A stretch of 64,000 nucleotides of DNA from Paraspadella gotoi (Eukaryota > Chaetognatha). Below, piece after piece: positions 1 through 8,870 of this stretch (the stretch's first letter is position 1; each line of letters opens with the position of its first letter). Under the pieces are notes generated by a model that worked only from the letters and a program-made list of their open reading frames with translations, was not told the DNA's origin and searched no databases. The stretch lies in assembly GCA_051294375.1 (NCBI GenBank), contig CM119271.1, positions 12,377,190 through 12,441,189 of the forward strand, given 5' to 3'. Both the position numbers and the translations under genes were made by a program.

Positions 1-127
1 ACCCGCGAAAATTAAAAAAAAAAACCAAAAAACCGACGAATCATTCTAACTTTATAATTTAGTTAAAAAAAGATTAAACGGACAAAAAAAAAAATCTTTC
101 ACTTGGTAGGAAGTCATAAAAGTCAGG

Positions 128-2320
128 ATGGACGACGAAATCTCGACTTGTCCTCCGCCTCCAAGAAAAACCGCCAAGCGACCGCCGACTCCGCCCGACG
201 GTGGATGGGGTTGGGTCGTTGTCGCTTCCGCCTTTTTCGTCAACGTCCTTCTTTCGGGCGACACGTCGGCGTTTCCGGTTCTTTTGCCGGAACTCTCGGC
301 CTCGTTCCAATCGAGTCCGAGCGTCATCTCGTGGGCTGGGTCACTTCGTTACGGTCTCTGCTGCGTCACGGGTCCGTTGGTTGGACGGCTCATCAATCGT
401 CACGGATGTAAAGTCGCCACGTTGCTGGGGACGATCGTAGTTTTCTTGGGCGGCGTGGCGGCGTCGTTAGCGCCGGACGTGACGCTGCTCATCCTCTTAC
501 TCGGCGTCATTCAAGGCATCGGCGTTGGTTTCGCCTTTCTTCCTCCCATCGTCGCCGTCGGAACTTATTTCGAAAAACGGCGCGCTATCGCCACCGGCGT
601 CGCGAGTTGCGGCGCCGGAATCGGCGGAGTCTTCTTCCCGCCGCTCATCAAATACCTGGCGGAAGAATGGAGTTGGCGCGGCGCGGTTCTCGTCAACGCG
701 GCGCTCATGTTGCACGTCGGCGCATGCGCGTTGCTCTTTAGAAAATTGGAAGACAATTCCTCGGAAGAAGTGACGCCGATGATCGTTAAGTTGAATTACG
801 AAGACACGAGACGAATCGTGAATGATCCAGTTTCTCACGATAGCCTCACTCTCGTCAATGTCAAAAACTCATTCGACTCAATCGAAATCGAGGCTACGAG
901 GAAAAGCAGCCTCGTTTCCGTCACGCCCACTCCCCAACCCTCTAGTCGACGAAGCTCAAGGGTGGCGACGATCGAAAGTAGTCTTCTAAACTCGCCCATC
1001 CCAGAGGAGCCTTCGAGCGAGGAAGTCGAGTCTCGTCTGCCCGCGATCGTTGAAGACTTGGTCGACGACGGCGACGGGAAATCCGCGACGAGTTGGACCG
1101 ACGCAAATAGAAAAGGCATGCTCCATCCTCTCTACTCTCCCGACGAAGGAATGCGAAGTTTTCGATCGAGCGGAAGCTCGAAAGGAATTCTTCATCGACG
1201 CGATATTCAATTCGATCCCTTCGATCTTTTTCTCTCTTCGTCGAGAAGAAATTCGCGACGTCAAACCGTCGGGTTCAACATGAACGCTTATTATTTAATA
1301 GAGAATCGAGGAAAGAGCAGGCGTGGCCAACACTCCTCCAAGATCGATCACAAACGATTCTCTCTTCATTCCGTCCCGACGAAAGTCTCGTTGGCTTGGA
1401 TCGAGGGAACCGGATCAGAGCCGGATCCCGACGTGGCCTTGAAGTATCGCCCGCCGAGACTGAAGACGTCCACGAGATTCTCTTGGTCGAAACCCAGCGA
1501 CGGTCGTCCCAAACAACACAAATACAGACCTCTGGATCGCAAAGACGTTCTCTACGGGAGCTCCATTCTCAATTTGGATCATTTCGAGTCTAAGAGAAGC
1601 GGCGTCGTCGATCCGCGAGATTTGATCAGCGTCTTGGAGTCTCCCGACGATGACGTCGCCGACGAGATGACGTTGAGTCAAAGTCCATCGTTTTGGGTCC
1701 ATTGCGTGGTCAACGCCGTCTACATGTTCGCCTTCTGCATCCCAACAACATTTTTGGTCGACTACGCGTCGTCGGTGGGCGTGGCAGCCTCCGAATCAAG
1801 TTATCTTCTTTCACTGATGGGCTGCGTCGGCTGCTGCGTGCGAATCGGCGTCGGATTCGTCGCCGATATGACCGACTGGCGGGGAATTCGATTGAGCGGC
1901 GCCGGGATGGTGCTCGGCGGCGTTGCGACGCTCGTGGCGCCGGCTTTGCCGATGAACTTTCTCCTTCTCGCCGTTTACGCGTCGGTCTTTACCGTCGGCA
2001 GCGGGACTTACCTCGCGCTGCAATCCATCGTCATCGTCGACCTCTTTGGCATCGAACGCTTGACGGACGGATTCGGAGCTCTCCAACTCTTCCGAGGAAT
2101 CGGCGCCATGATCGGTCCGCCCCTCGGAGGATACGTCGTCGACGTCGTGGGTCATTACGGATGGACTTTTGGGTTGAGCGGGATCTTGATGATTGCTTCC
2201 GGTTTGGCGGAAGTCGCGGTGGATAAAATGGCGGCGCGCGAGGGGGCGCGTCGGAGGAGGATTAATAAGATAAAGCATTTGGAAATGTTGTTGATATCGC
2301 CCAAGGACAGGCTCATTTGA
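128..2320 (+). CDS. SLC16-type (monocarboxylate transporter family) membrane transporter
   Basis: A single-exon reading frame of 730 residues. Residues 24-31 (DGGWGWVV) are the SLC16 signature at the start of TM1, and the architecture is that of the major facilitator superfamily: a six-helix half at about residues 25-230, a long hydrophilic loop at about 235-515, and a second six-helix half at about 520-715. SLC16 proteins carry monocarboxylates, aromatic amino acids, thyroid hormone or creatine across the plasma membrane; the substrate cannot be told here. The loop is far longer than in the lactate carriers (total length about 500) and is Ser/Arg-rich, so it may be regulatory. In TM8 the conserved Arg is present (Arg572, in CCVRIGVGF), but the position four residues before it, Asp in MCT1, is Gly, which argues against a proton-lactate carrier. 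The start was chosen because the ATG directly precedes a typical short cytosolic N-terminus. Subfamily unresolved. Confidence 0.93.
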   Translation: MDDEISTCPPPPRKTAKRPPTPPDGGWGWVVVASAFFVNVLLSGDTSAFPVLLPELSASFQSSPSVISWAGSLRYGLCCVTGPLVGRLINRHGCKVATLLGTIVVFLGGVAASLAPDVTLLILLLGVIQGIGVGFAFLPPIVAVGTYFEKRRAIATGVASCGAGIGGVFFPPLIKYLAEEWSWRGAVLVNAALMLHVGACALLFRKLEDNSSEEVTPMIVKLNYEDTRRIVNDPVSHDSLTLVNVKNSFDSIEIEATRKSSLVSVTPTPQPSSRRSSRVATIESSLLNSPIPEEPSSEEVESRLPAIVEDLVDDGDGKSATSWTDANRKGMLHPLYSPDEGMRSFRSSGSSKGILHRRDIQFDPFDLFLSSSRRNSRRQTVGFNMNAYYLIENRGKSRRGQHSSKIDHKRFSLHSVPTKVSLAWIEGTGSEPDPDVALKYRPPRLKTSTRFSWSKPSDGRPKQHKYRPLDRKDVLYGSSILNLDHFESKRSGVVDPRDLISVLESPDDDVADEMTLSQSPSFWVHCVVNAVYMFAFCIPTTFLVDYASSVGVAASESSYLLSLMGCVGCCVRIGVGFVADMTDWRGIRLSGAGMVLGGVATLVAPALPMNFLLLAVYASVFTVGSGTYLALQSIVIVDLFGIERLTDGFGALQLFRGIGAMIGPPLGGYVVDVVGHYGWTFGLSGILMIASGLAEVAVDKMAAREGARRRRINKIKHLEMLLISPKDRLI

Positions 2321-2445
2321 ATTGTAATCCTTGTACATAATAATGATTATAAATACTCGGGTCATCGACTTTTGTCCCCCCCCCCCGCCGAGTAGAGCAG
2401 AAACGAAGGTTGCTTAAAAATCTGTACAATTGAGAGGACTATTAC

Positions 2446-2451
2446 AATAAA
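2446..2451 (+). terminator. Polyadenylation signal of the SLC16-type gene
   Basis: A canonical AATAAA lies about 126 bases after the stop codon of the transporter on the same strand. It is the first such hexamer downstream. Cleavage would follow within about 30 bases. Confidence 0.55.
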
Positions 2452-2607
2452 TTTGGTGAAACCAATCAACATTAAAAAATGTTAATTGTTATCCATTCAT
2501 TCGATAAATCGCCTATTAAATACCTCGCTAAGCTTTCTTGCCTCCAGAGTTCAAGAATTTGCTACTGTGGGCTCGTGGTTTACGTCATCCATTCCTCTTA
2601 CAAAATA

Positions 2608-2719
2608 ATAAAAGAACAACACTGATATTCAACAAATAAAAGAACAACACGGATATTCAACAAATAAAAGAACAACACGGATATTCAACAAATAAAAGAA
2701 CAACACGGATATACAACAA
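2608..2719. repeat. 28-bp tandem repeat, about four copies
   Basis: A unit beginning ATAAAAGAACAACACGGATA repeats with a 28-base period and few differences. It overlaps the 3' end of the - strand PPPY gene. The last roughly 20 residues of that reading frame, up to its stop, are encoded by this repeat. Confidence 0.85.
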
Positions 2720-3386
2720 ACCAGAGTAAGGCGGTGGGGCTTCGTAGGGCGGAGGAGCTTCAACGACGCCGATCATCTCTTCCGGATTTTGACTGCGATT
2801 GACTTCGCTATCTGGAGTCGATTGCGGCGCGTCTGTGAATGAATGAATGAATGAATGAATGAATGAATGAATGAATGAATGAATGAATGAATGAAAGAAA
2901 GAATGAAAAAGAAGCAAAAATAAATAAATTGAAATTTTTTAAAAAAAGTTAAAAGAGTTGAGATAATAAACGAATGGATGAAAGAACTAATAAATGAACG
3001 AATGAACGAACAAAGTAAGAAATAAAAAGTAACGAATGAACGGACTAACGAATGAACAAACGAACAAAGAAAAAGAACGAAGAAGCAAGCGAACAGACGA
3101 ACCCGGTAAAAAAAAAGGAACGAATGAACGAAAGGCCCTTCTTCCCTCCGTCCAGCTCACCGACTAGATCGAGCACGACCTGCAAGACCCGTTCGCACTG
3201 TCTCGCCCGCGCTCTGATTATGGATTTGGAGAGCGTGTAGAGAAGGAGTCCGGAGGCGAGGGTGAAGATGCCGAGGGTCACGAGAGAAGAGGCCAATCGA
3301 TTCGGGGCTTTGTGGAAGAACCCGCCGAGGAACAGCATGAAGATGCCTTTTGGAGGCAGAGGGAGAGAGACGTGTTGAGGACCATT

Positions 3387-3433
<47 letters not shown>

Positions 3434-3827
3434 AGACGACAGAATAGCTCAAAAAGTCTCCTTTATTTAATTTAAGGTTAGTTGAATATTTAATTAATAA
3501 ATTATTACGATACATACATCATCTTCTCTCCTTTACTTATTCAACGCCAGTTACAGTACCTGCATGGATGCATGCTACCGAGAGCCAAAAAATCCGATGA
3601 ACGCAAGCTAAACTCCAGTGCGAGTAAATTTCTTGAAACCTTAATAAATTTAATTATTGTAAAAAAAAAAAAAGATTTATTATTGAGTTAAGCTTATGTT
3701 TGGGCAACATTCTCACTTGGCCTGTACCTCCAAGGTCGGGCGAACGTTCTTTGGCTTCTTTGTCGAGATTGAGAGAGAAAAATCCAAGACGCGGAATCTG
3801 GTTCAATTGAAGGAACCACGTCCGTTC
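2657..3827 (-). CDS. Small transmembrane protein with two PPPY motifs (three 3' exons; 5' end unresolved)
   Basis: Three exons on the - strand join with matching phases: 3827-3728 (33 codons plus 1 base), 3346-3161 (begins with 2 bases, ends with 1), and 2832-2657 (begins with 2 bases, ends in a stop). Donors are GAG|GTACAG and TCG|GTGAGC; acceptors end CGTCAG, AAAAG and TCACAG. The joined 153 residues start ERTWFLQLNQ and run into a hydrophobic stretch (IFMLFLGGFF), then a clear membrane helix (SLVTLGIFTLASGLLLYTL), a basic stop-transfer segment (SIIRARARQCERV), and a tail with EAPPPYEAPPPYS. PPxY motifs bind WW domains, typically of Nedd4-family ubiquitin ligases, so an adaptor or sorting role is an inference. 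I do not recognise the family. The true 3' end may differ because the last codons lie in a tandem repeat. The N-terminal exon is not identified. Confidence 0.7.
2836..2893. repeat. (TGAA)n microsatellite
   Basis: Tetranucleotide repeat of about 14 units. Read on the - strand it is (TTCA)n and directly abuts the acceptor of the last exon of the PPPY gene, where it forms the pyrimidine-containing tract. Confidence 0.9.
3391..3430. repeat. (CT)n microsatellite
   Basis: Forty bases of uninterrupted CT inside an intron of the PPPY transmembrane gene, just upstream (on the - strand) of the exon at 3161-3346. Confidence 0.95.
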
Positions 3828-4199
3828 CTGACGATAGGATTGGCTGGGTCAATCTCTCTCTCTCTCTCTCACCCTCGTTTTGCGCGCGGAGATTCGATCG
3901 ATCGATCGGCCGCCCACTTCGCGTAACGAATGGAGAGAGGGTGACGCTCCGCCCCCTGAAAGAAATTGCATATATATTATAATAGTCAGGACAAGGTAAA
4001 AATAACTTTTTTTTCATTAAATTATCGAAGACATTTAAGTTTTCAATATTAAGTAAAAACATTACTACATGTTAACTAATTACTTGTAACGCGACAACAT
4101 AACGTGACCCAAGACAAGTTAATTCTGACGACGTAAATCAAACATACGATTTCAAAAAACACAAACCTCGTCCGATCCGAGGTTTCGGATATCAACCCG

Positions 4200-4490
4200 A
4201 GTCCCAGCGTTTGCGTCGCGTCAGAATTCCGCACGTGCGTCAACGCTCTCTCCAACGCTCGTTCGGACGATCGATCAGTCCGTCTCGCCGTCGCCGCGTC
4301 ACTTCCGTCCACGGGCGGCACGAGTCGCGACGCAGAGATAGGCGCCGCCGCGTGGCGCCGGTCCGAAGGCAGCCACGAGGGTCTTTGGTCGGAGCGAGCT
4401 CTCGAACCCGTCGTCCGTCGGGAGGAGGAAGCGGCTCCGCGGGGACGACGCTGTCTCTGCTCCTCCTGCGCCTGAACAGGCAGCGGTTTG
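4200..4490. other. CpG-rich block, possible 5' exon or promoter of the PPPY gene
   Basis: This block is strongly GC- and CpG-rich between AT-rich flanks and stays open on both strands, as coding or promoter DNA often does here. On the - strand it is preceded by an acceptor-like CTGCCTGTTCAG at about 4478. No start codon, donor or recognisable protein motif settles the frame. It lies directly upstream of the first identified exon of the PPPY gene (3728-3827), so a 5' exon or CpG-island promoter is the likely reading. Confidence 0.3.
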
Positions 4491-4494
4491 ATTG

Positions 4495-4870
4495 ATAAGT
4501 AGAAAATTAAATAGATTATTAAGAATAATAAGTAGAAAATTAAATAGATTATTAAGAATATTAAAAATAATTAAGAATTATTTCAATTTCCCACTCGATA
4601 CTCACATCCCTCAGACTCTCACGCATTTGTGAAGTCAAAAAATGCAACATTTTTTTAAATTTTTACGTCGTTAAAGTTAAATACTGTTCGTAATGCATTA
4701 TTCGTCTCTTTACGAAAGAGACTGAAAATTTAATTATGCTCCAACCTGTAAACAAAACAAGATAGGTCATAAATAATATAATAATTGTGGAAAAAAAACA
4801 AACGCAGAATAGCTATGCCGTAGCCAGTCTACCGAGTGTTAAATGATAGGAAAAAGAACACACCGATAGA
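4495..4870. other. AT-rich intergenic stretch
   Basis: No open frame, RNA gene or known element seen. A short direct repeat beginning AAGTAGAAAATTAAATAGAT occurs twice around 4496-4560. Confidence 0.6.
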
Positions 4871-4878
4871 GGCTCGAT

Positions 4879-4884
4879 TTTATT
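4879..4884 (-). terminator. Polyadenylation signal of DCAF5
   Basis: AATAAA on the - strand about 200 bases beyond the DCAF5 stop codon. Confidence 0.5.
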
Positions 4885-5080
4885 AAAAGGAAGCGAGGAA
4901 ACAAACTTTTAGTCTCATAAGTCTAACTAAGTCTTATAGAAGAATCATTTTTTAGGTAACTAACCGAATTCAAACAAGACTAAACGCTAACTATTGTAAC
5001 TCAGGAAGGAAACGGCGGCTTCCACAAAAACACAAAAACAAATCAGAATTAAATAAAAGAAATAAAAAAAGAAAAAGAAA

Positions 5081-8000
5081 TCACTGGACGTCGTCTTCAT
5101 CTTCTTCATCTTCGTCGCGTCTTTTGTTTCGATATTTTTTCCGATCGATTTTTCGACGACTCGAACGAAAACTGCTCGACGGCGCCGGATCGGCTTCCGT
5201 CAAAGCGGCGTCATTGTGAGCGGCGTCTTCGATCACGGGCGATTTCCCCAGTTCCGTTTTTTTAGCGCAGTCCTTCTCGGAGGAGTCGGTGTCTTTGTTG
5301 ACGGCTTCCTTTTTGAAAGCGTCCATGTTGACAGGGACTGCGTCGACAGCCTCCATATTGACAGCGTTTTTATCGTCTATTAAGGCAGCATCCTGTTCTG
5401 CATCATCCATATCGGATGAGTCTTGCGAAAAGGGGACTTCTATCCCCGTTTGATTAGCGAGGTTGACCGAAGACGACGACGGAAACAACGACGAAGGGGA
5501 TTTTTTCATGGGCGAGTTTTTTAATGAAGAATCGGAAGACGACGATGACGGCGACGACGATGAAGACGACGACTCATCGTCGGAATTATCGTCGTCGTCG
5601 GAAGAAGAAGACGACGACGAAGACGAAGACGCTGCCTCAACTTCGCCCCGAAACCTCTTGCGCAAAGCCGCCCGAGCCGCGGCGAATTTTCCTCGCTTTT
5701 CCTTAATTCTCCTTTTACGACGAATCGTCGCTGGCTCCTCTTCATCGTCGGCATCATCTTCTTGAAATCGCCCCTCATATTGTCTACCTTCTTCCGTTAA
5801 CAACATCCGCCCTCGCTCTTCCCGCGCTCGATCTTCCTTTGCCCTTTTAATCATGTTCATCAATTTGACGCAACGTTTTCGCCGAGCGGCGATTTCGTCC
5901 CTGGCGGCGGCGTCATCGCCACCGCCTTCGCCTCCAGAGGTCGTCTCGGCGGCGCGAAATCCGTCCGGCGAATTCGGAGTGGGCGTGGCGCTACGTCGCG
6001 CGTCGTCGTCGTCGCTAGTCTCGGGCGAGGAGAGGACAAAACGAGAGAGGGATTCCGCCTCCACCTCTTCCTCCATCGTGGCGCGAGACTCCCGCTCGCC
6101 CGCCACGTACTCGCCGATGGGAGCGACGCCTTCGCAGGCGCTCGAGCCGCTCGACCATCCCTCCATCTCTCGTTGGACGAGGGAATCGAAGAAGGCGATC
6201 ATGCGGGGATCTTCTTCCTCCGAACGCGCGCTGATAAACAAGGATAAAACAAACATAAAAAATAAAATAATAATTCGTTGATAATAAGCTTATGACATCA
6301 TTTTTATCACTGGGTCCCCATAACTGCACCCTTTTCAGAAGAGTGAAGAAAAAATATGGAATTTTGCAGTTGTATTTATTGCCAGTTAGTATAAGCATAC
6401 AAAATTACACATCAAAGGACATGCTTAATGGTGGAGCGATTTAAACTTGAGACTATTTTCACATCTCTTTACCTGTAATCATGATTGATGTACTGCCCAG
6501 TCGACCTCACCAAATCCATGTAATCCTCGTGCGTGAATCTCCGCCTCGTTTCCATCTCTTCGATCTTAGTCAAAGTCAGCGACTGCTTGGACCACCGGCC
6601 ATCCTTGACGAGCATCTTCTGCCTAGAGACTTCTTCGAGACGAGCGTCGTCGTCCTCGTCGTCGTCGTCGGCGGAAGGATTGAAGGGGCTCCAGAGGCTG
6701 ACGACCTTCTCCACGCCCGAGGAGCAGACGACGAAGCGTTCCGGATCGAACCGGACTTGATTGACTATGGAGCGATGTCCGCGTAGCACGTGATGGGCGT
6801 GGCGCACCCACGTCTTCTCCTGCGCGGCGCGCTCCGTCGGCACCTTCCACAAGTAGACGTTGAAGTCGTCGGATCCGGACATGACGAACTCGTCGTCGGC
6901 GCCAGCGAAACTGCAGCTCTTGAGGGTGCAGGAGTTGAAGTAGCCAGCTTGGTCGAACTGGCACCAGGCTGTTGGACTCTCGGTCTTGTAAAGGGACGGC
7001 GCCATGCGACGCCGCAAAACGACCACCCTCTCTCCGTCGCCGCTGAACCGAGCGTTCATGCAGGAGAGCTGTTCGCGGCGCTGGCGGCGGTCGAAGCGGC
7101 GCGGCGCGATCTCGTATCGAAGGAGTTGAGAATTTGGTCGACGGACGTCCCAAAGTTGAGCGCCGACTTTGCCGTTGGCCGTGACGAAGAGTCGTGGCGA
7201 CGCCGGGTTGAACATGACGGAATGGAAGGGCGACGCCGCTAGCGCCAGTGCCAACGCCGGGCGCGGTTCTCGGAGGTCGTAGAGTTGACAACGCCCATCG
7301 TCGCAGGCCGTGGCGAAGAGAAGAGGGTTCGTTGGGTCGGGAGAGATGCAATAGATGGCGTCTTCGTAGAGGTAGACGTCTTTCGTCGCCCCTTGAAAAA
7401 AGTCAAGTTTAATTTCATAAGTATTTATTCACTTTTATCAATACAAAGAATAAGATCATATAGCCCTTTTCTCTCTTTATCTTTCTTTCTACTTCTTGAC
7501 CCCCTCTTTTCTTTTCTTTCTTTATTTTTTTCTTCATCAATCATCATATCTTTTTATTTTCTTTTTTTCTCTCTCTCTCTTGCTCCGTCTTTCTGTCACC
7601 CGTCTCAAGGTCGTGAACGATAATTTGCTCATCGTTTCCTCCACTAAAGATCGTCCGATCCTCGCGATCGAAAGCAAGACAAAATATGTTGCTATTGTGT
7701 TCCCCGCCCATGCAGGTCGGAGAGACGCTGCCGAGTCGGCCCAGCGCCTCGTCGACGCGCCAGAGCAGCACTCGACGATCGTCTCCGCCCGAGACGAGTC
7801 GGCGTCCGTCGTGGGAGAACTCGACTGCATTCACGCAACCGTAGTGACCTGACGTGAGGACGGAAAAGAACCAATGATTAAAGAAAAGAAAGATTAAAGA
7901 AAAGAAAGATTACAAGATTTGTAAAAGAAATTGTAATAAGATTTATAAATTTTATCCGAAAATAGAACTGCAGCAGTTTAATTTTGATTATTAATTTAAC

Positions 8001-8397
8001 CATTGTTAAAATTTTTTTTTTTCATTAATCTCATTTGCATATTGCATATTATAGTTAATTTTATGATCCTGAAGCAACAATGCAGAAAGTTATATCCTAA
8101 AGTGAGAATACGATTAGAAATGACCATATGCTTAAGTCACATCCCATAATTTATTAATCCTAAATAACAACACTCCCTATATTTTAGATAATTGCAAATA
8201 GACAAATCGCGTTTTAAAACTTAACCTTTTAATTCCTTGCGGTAAAGTGAGGCGACATTTTCGAAAGAATTTTTGAGAAATTGTGAGGTGGAGAATCGTC
8301 GCTCGCCAACGCAGCGATCGAAAATGTTTTGTGGATGAGATTTGACGATTTTAAATTCTTTGTTTTTGTCTCGTGAAAATCGAGTTTTCTTCTTCAT
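5081..8397 (-). CDS. DCAF5: DDB1- and CUL4-associated factor 5 (WD40 substrate receptor)
   Basis: Four exons on the - strand: 8397-8226, 7848-7600, 7391-6473 and 6230-5081. Phases agree at all three junctions and give 829 residues. DCAF5 is a WD40 substrate receptor that docks on DDB1 in CUL4 ubiquitin ligases. Six WD-type blades are visible between residues about 59 and 400, for example GCVNAVEFSHDG, SNIFCLAFDRED, FHSVMFNP, a WDVR motif at residues 221-224 (the WDxR DDB1-docking signature), SGSDDFNVYLW and GHRSIVNQVRFDP. The conserved block after the propeller, EEEDPRMIAFFDSLVQREME, opens exon 4. The C-terminal 300 residues are acidic, Ser-rich and partly encoded by (CGT)n-like DNA; that part is not conserved. 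The start is the ATG of MKKKTRFS, with a good N-terminal match up to LYRKELKG at the first junction. Human DCAF5 is about 940 residues, so the tail here is somewhat shorter. Confidence 0.95.
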
Positions 8398-8870
8398 GGT
8401 TTTTATTTTCTTAAAAATAGGAATAAGCTATCATTGCTGGTGGAGTTTTAATAATACAAAATACATTATATATGTTTATTTTGAAGGAAGGATAAATCAG
8501 GTTTTATTAGTAAGCAAGAGTCGTCAATACTCAATACATAATTACTCGTCTATGATACAGAGTAAGAAATTTTAAGAGAATAAGTCGTAATAAATGTTAA
8601 TAATTGAACAAACATGAGACGAAAAGAAAAATTAAGGTTTATAATAATGTATATAAACGCAAATACATAAAAAATCAAAAACGGCGGTAAAAAGCAAAAT
8701 ACCTAATACGACCAAGATTCAAATGGAATGAAAGTAAAAACAAAAAAAAATTCAATGACGTTAAATGACTAATAATCTTTAAACAATCGTATCATTACAA
8801 AACAACGAACGATACATGGTTGAAAAAAAAAAAGAAAAAGAAAAAAACCAAACAAACAAAACTGGAAAGA
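8398..8870. other. Intergenic region between kelch gene stop and DCAF5 start
   Basis: AT-rich, 470 bases. It must contain the DCAF5 promoter and the 3' UTR of the kelch gene. Two - strand AATAAA hexamers (about 8475-8508) fit the latter. No other feature seen. Confidence 0.5.

Noticed and set aside
5463-5778. Acidic and basic frames opposite the DCAF5 tail
   Set aside because: Shadow frames of the (CGT)n-like DNA encoding the DCAF5 Ser/Asp-rich C-terminus.
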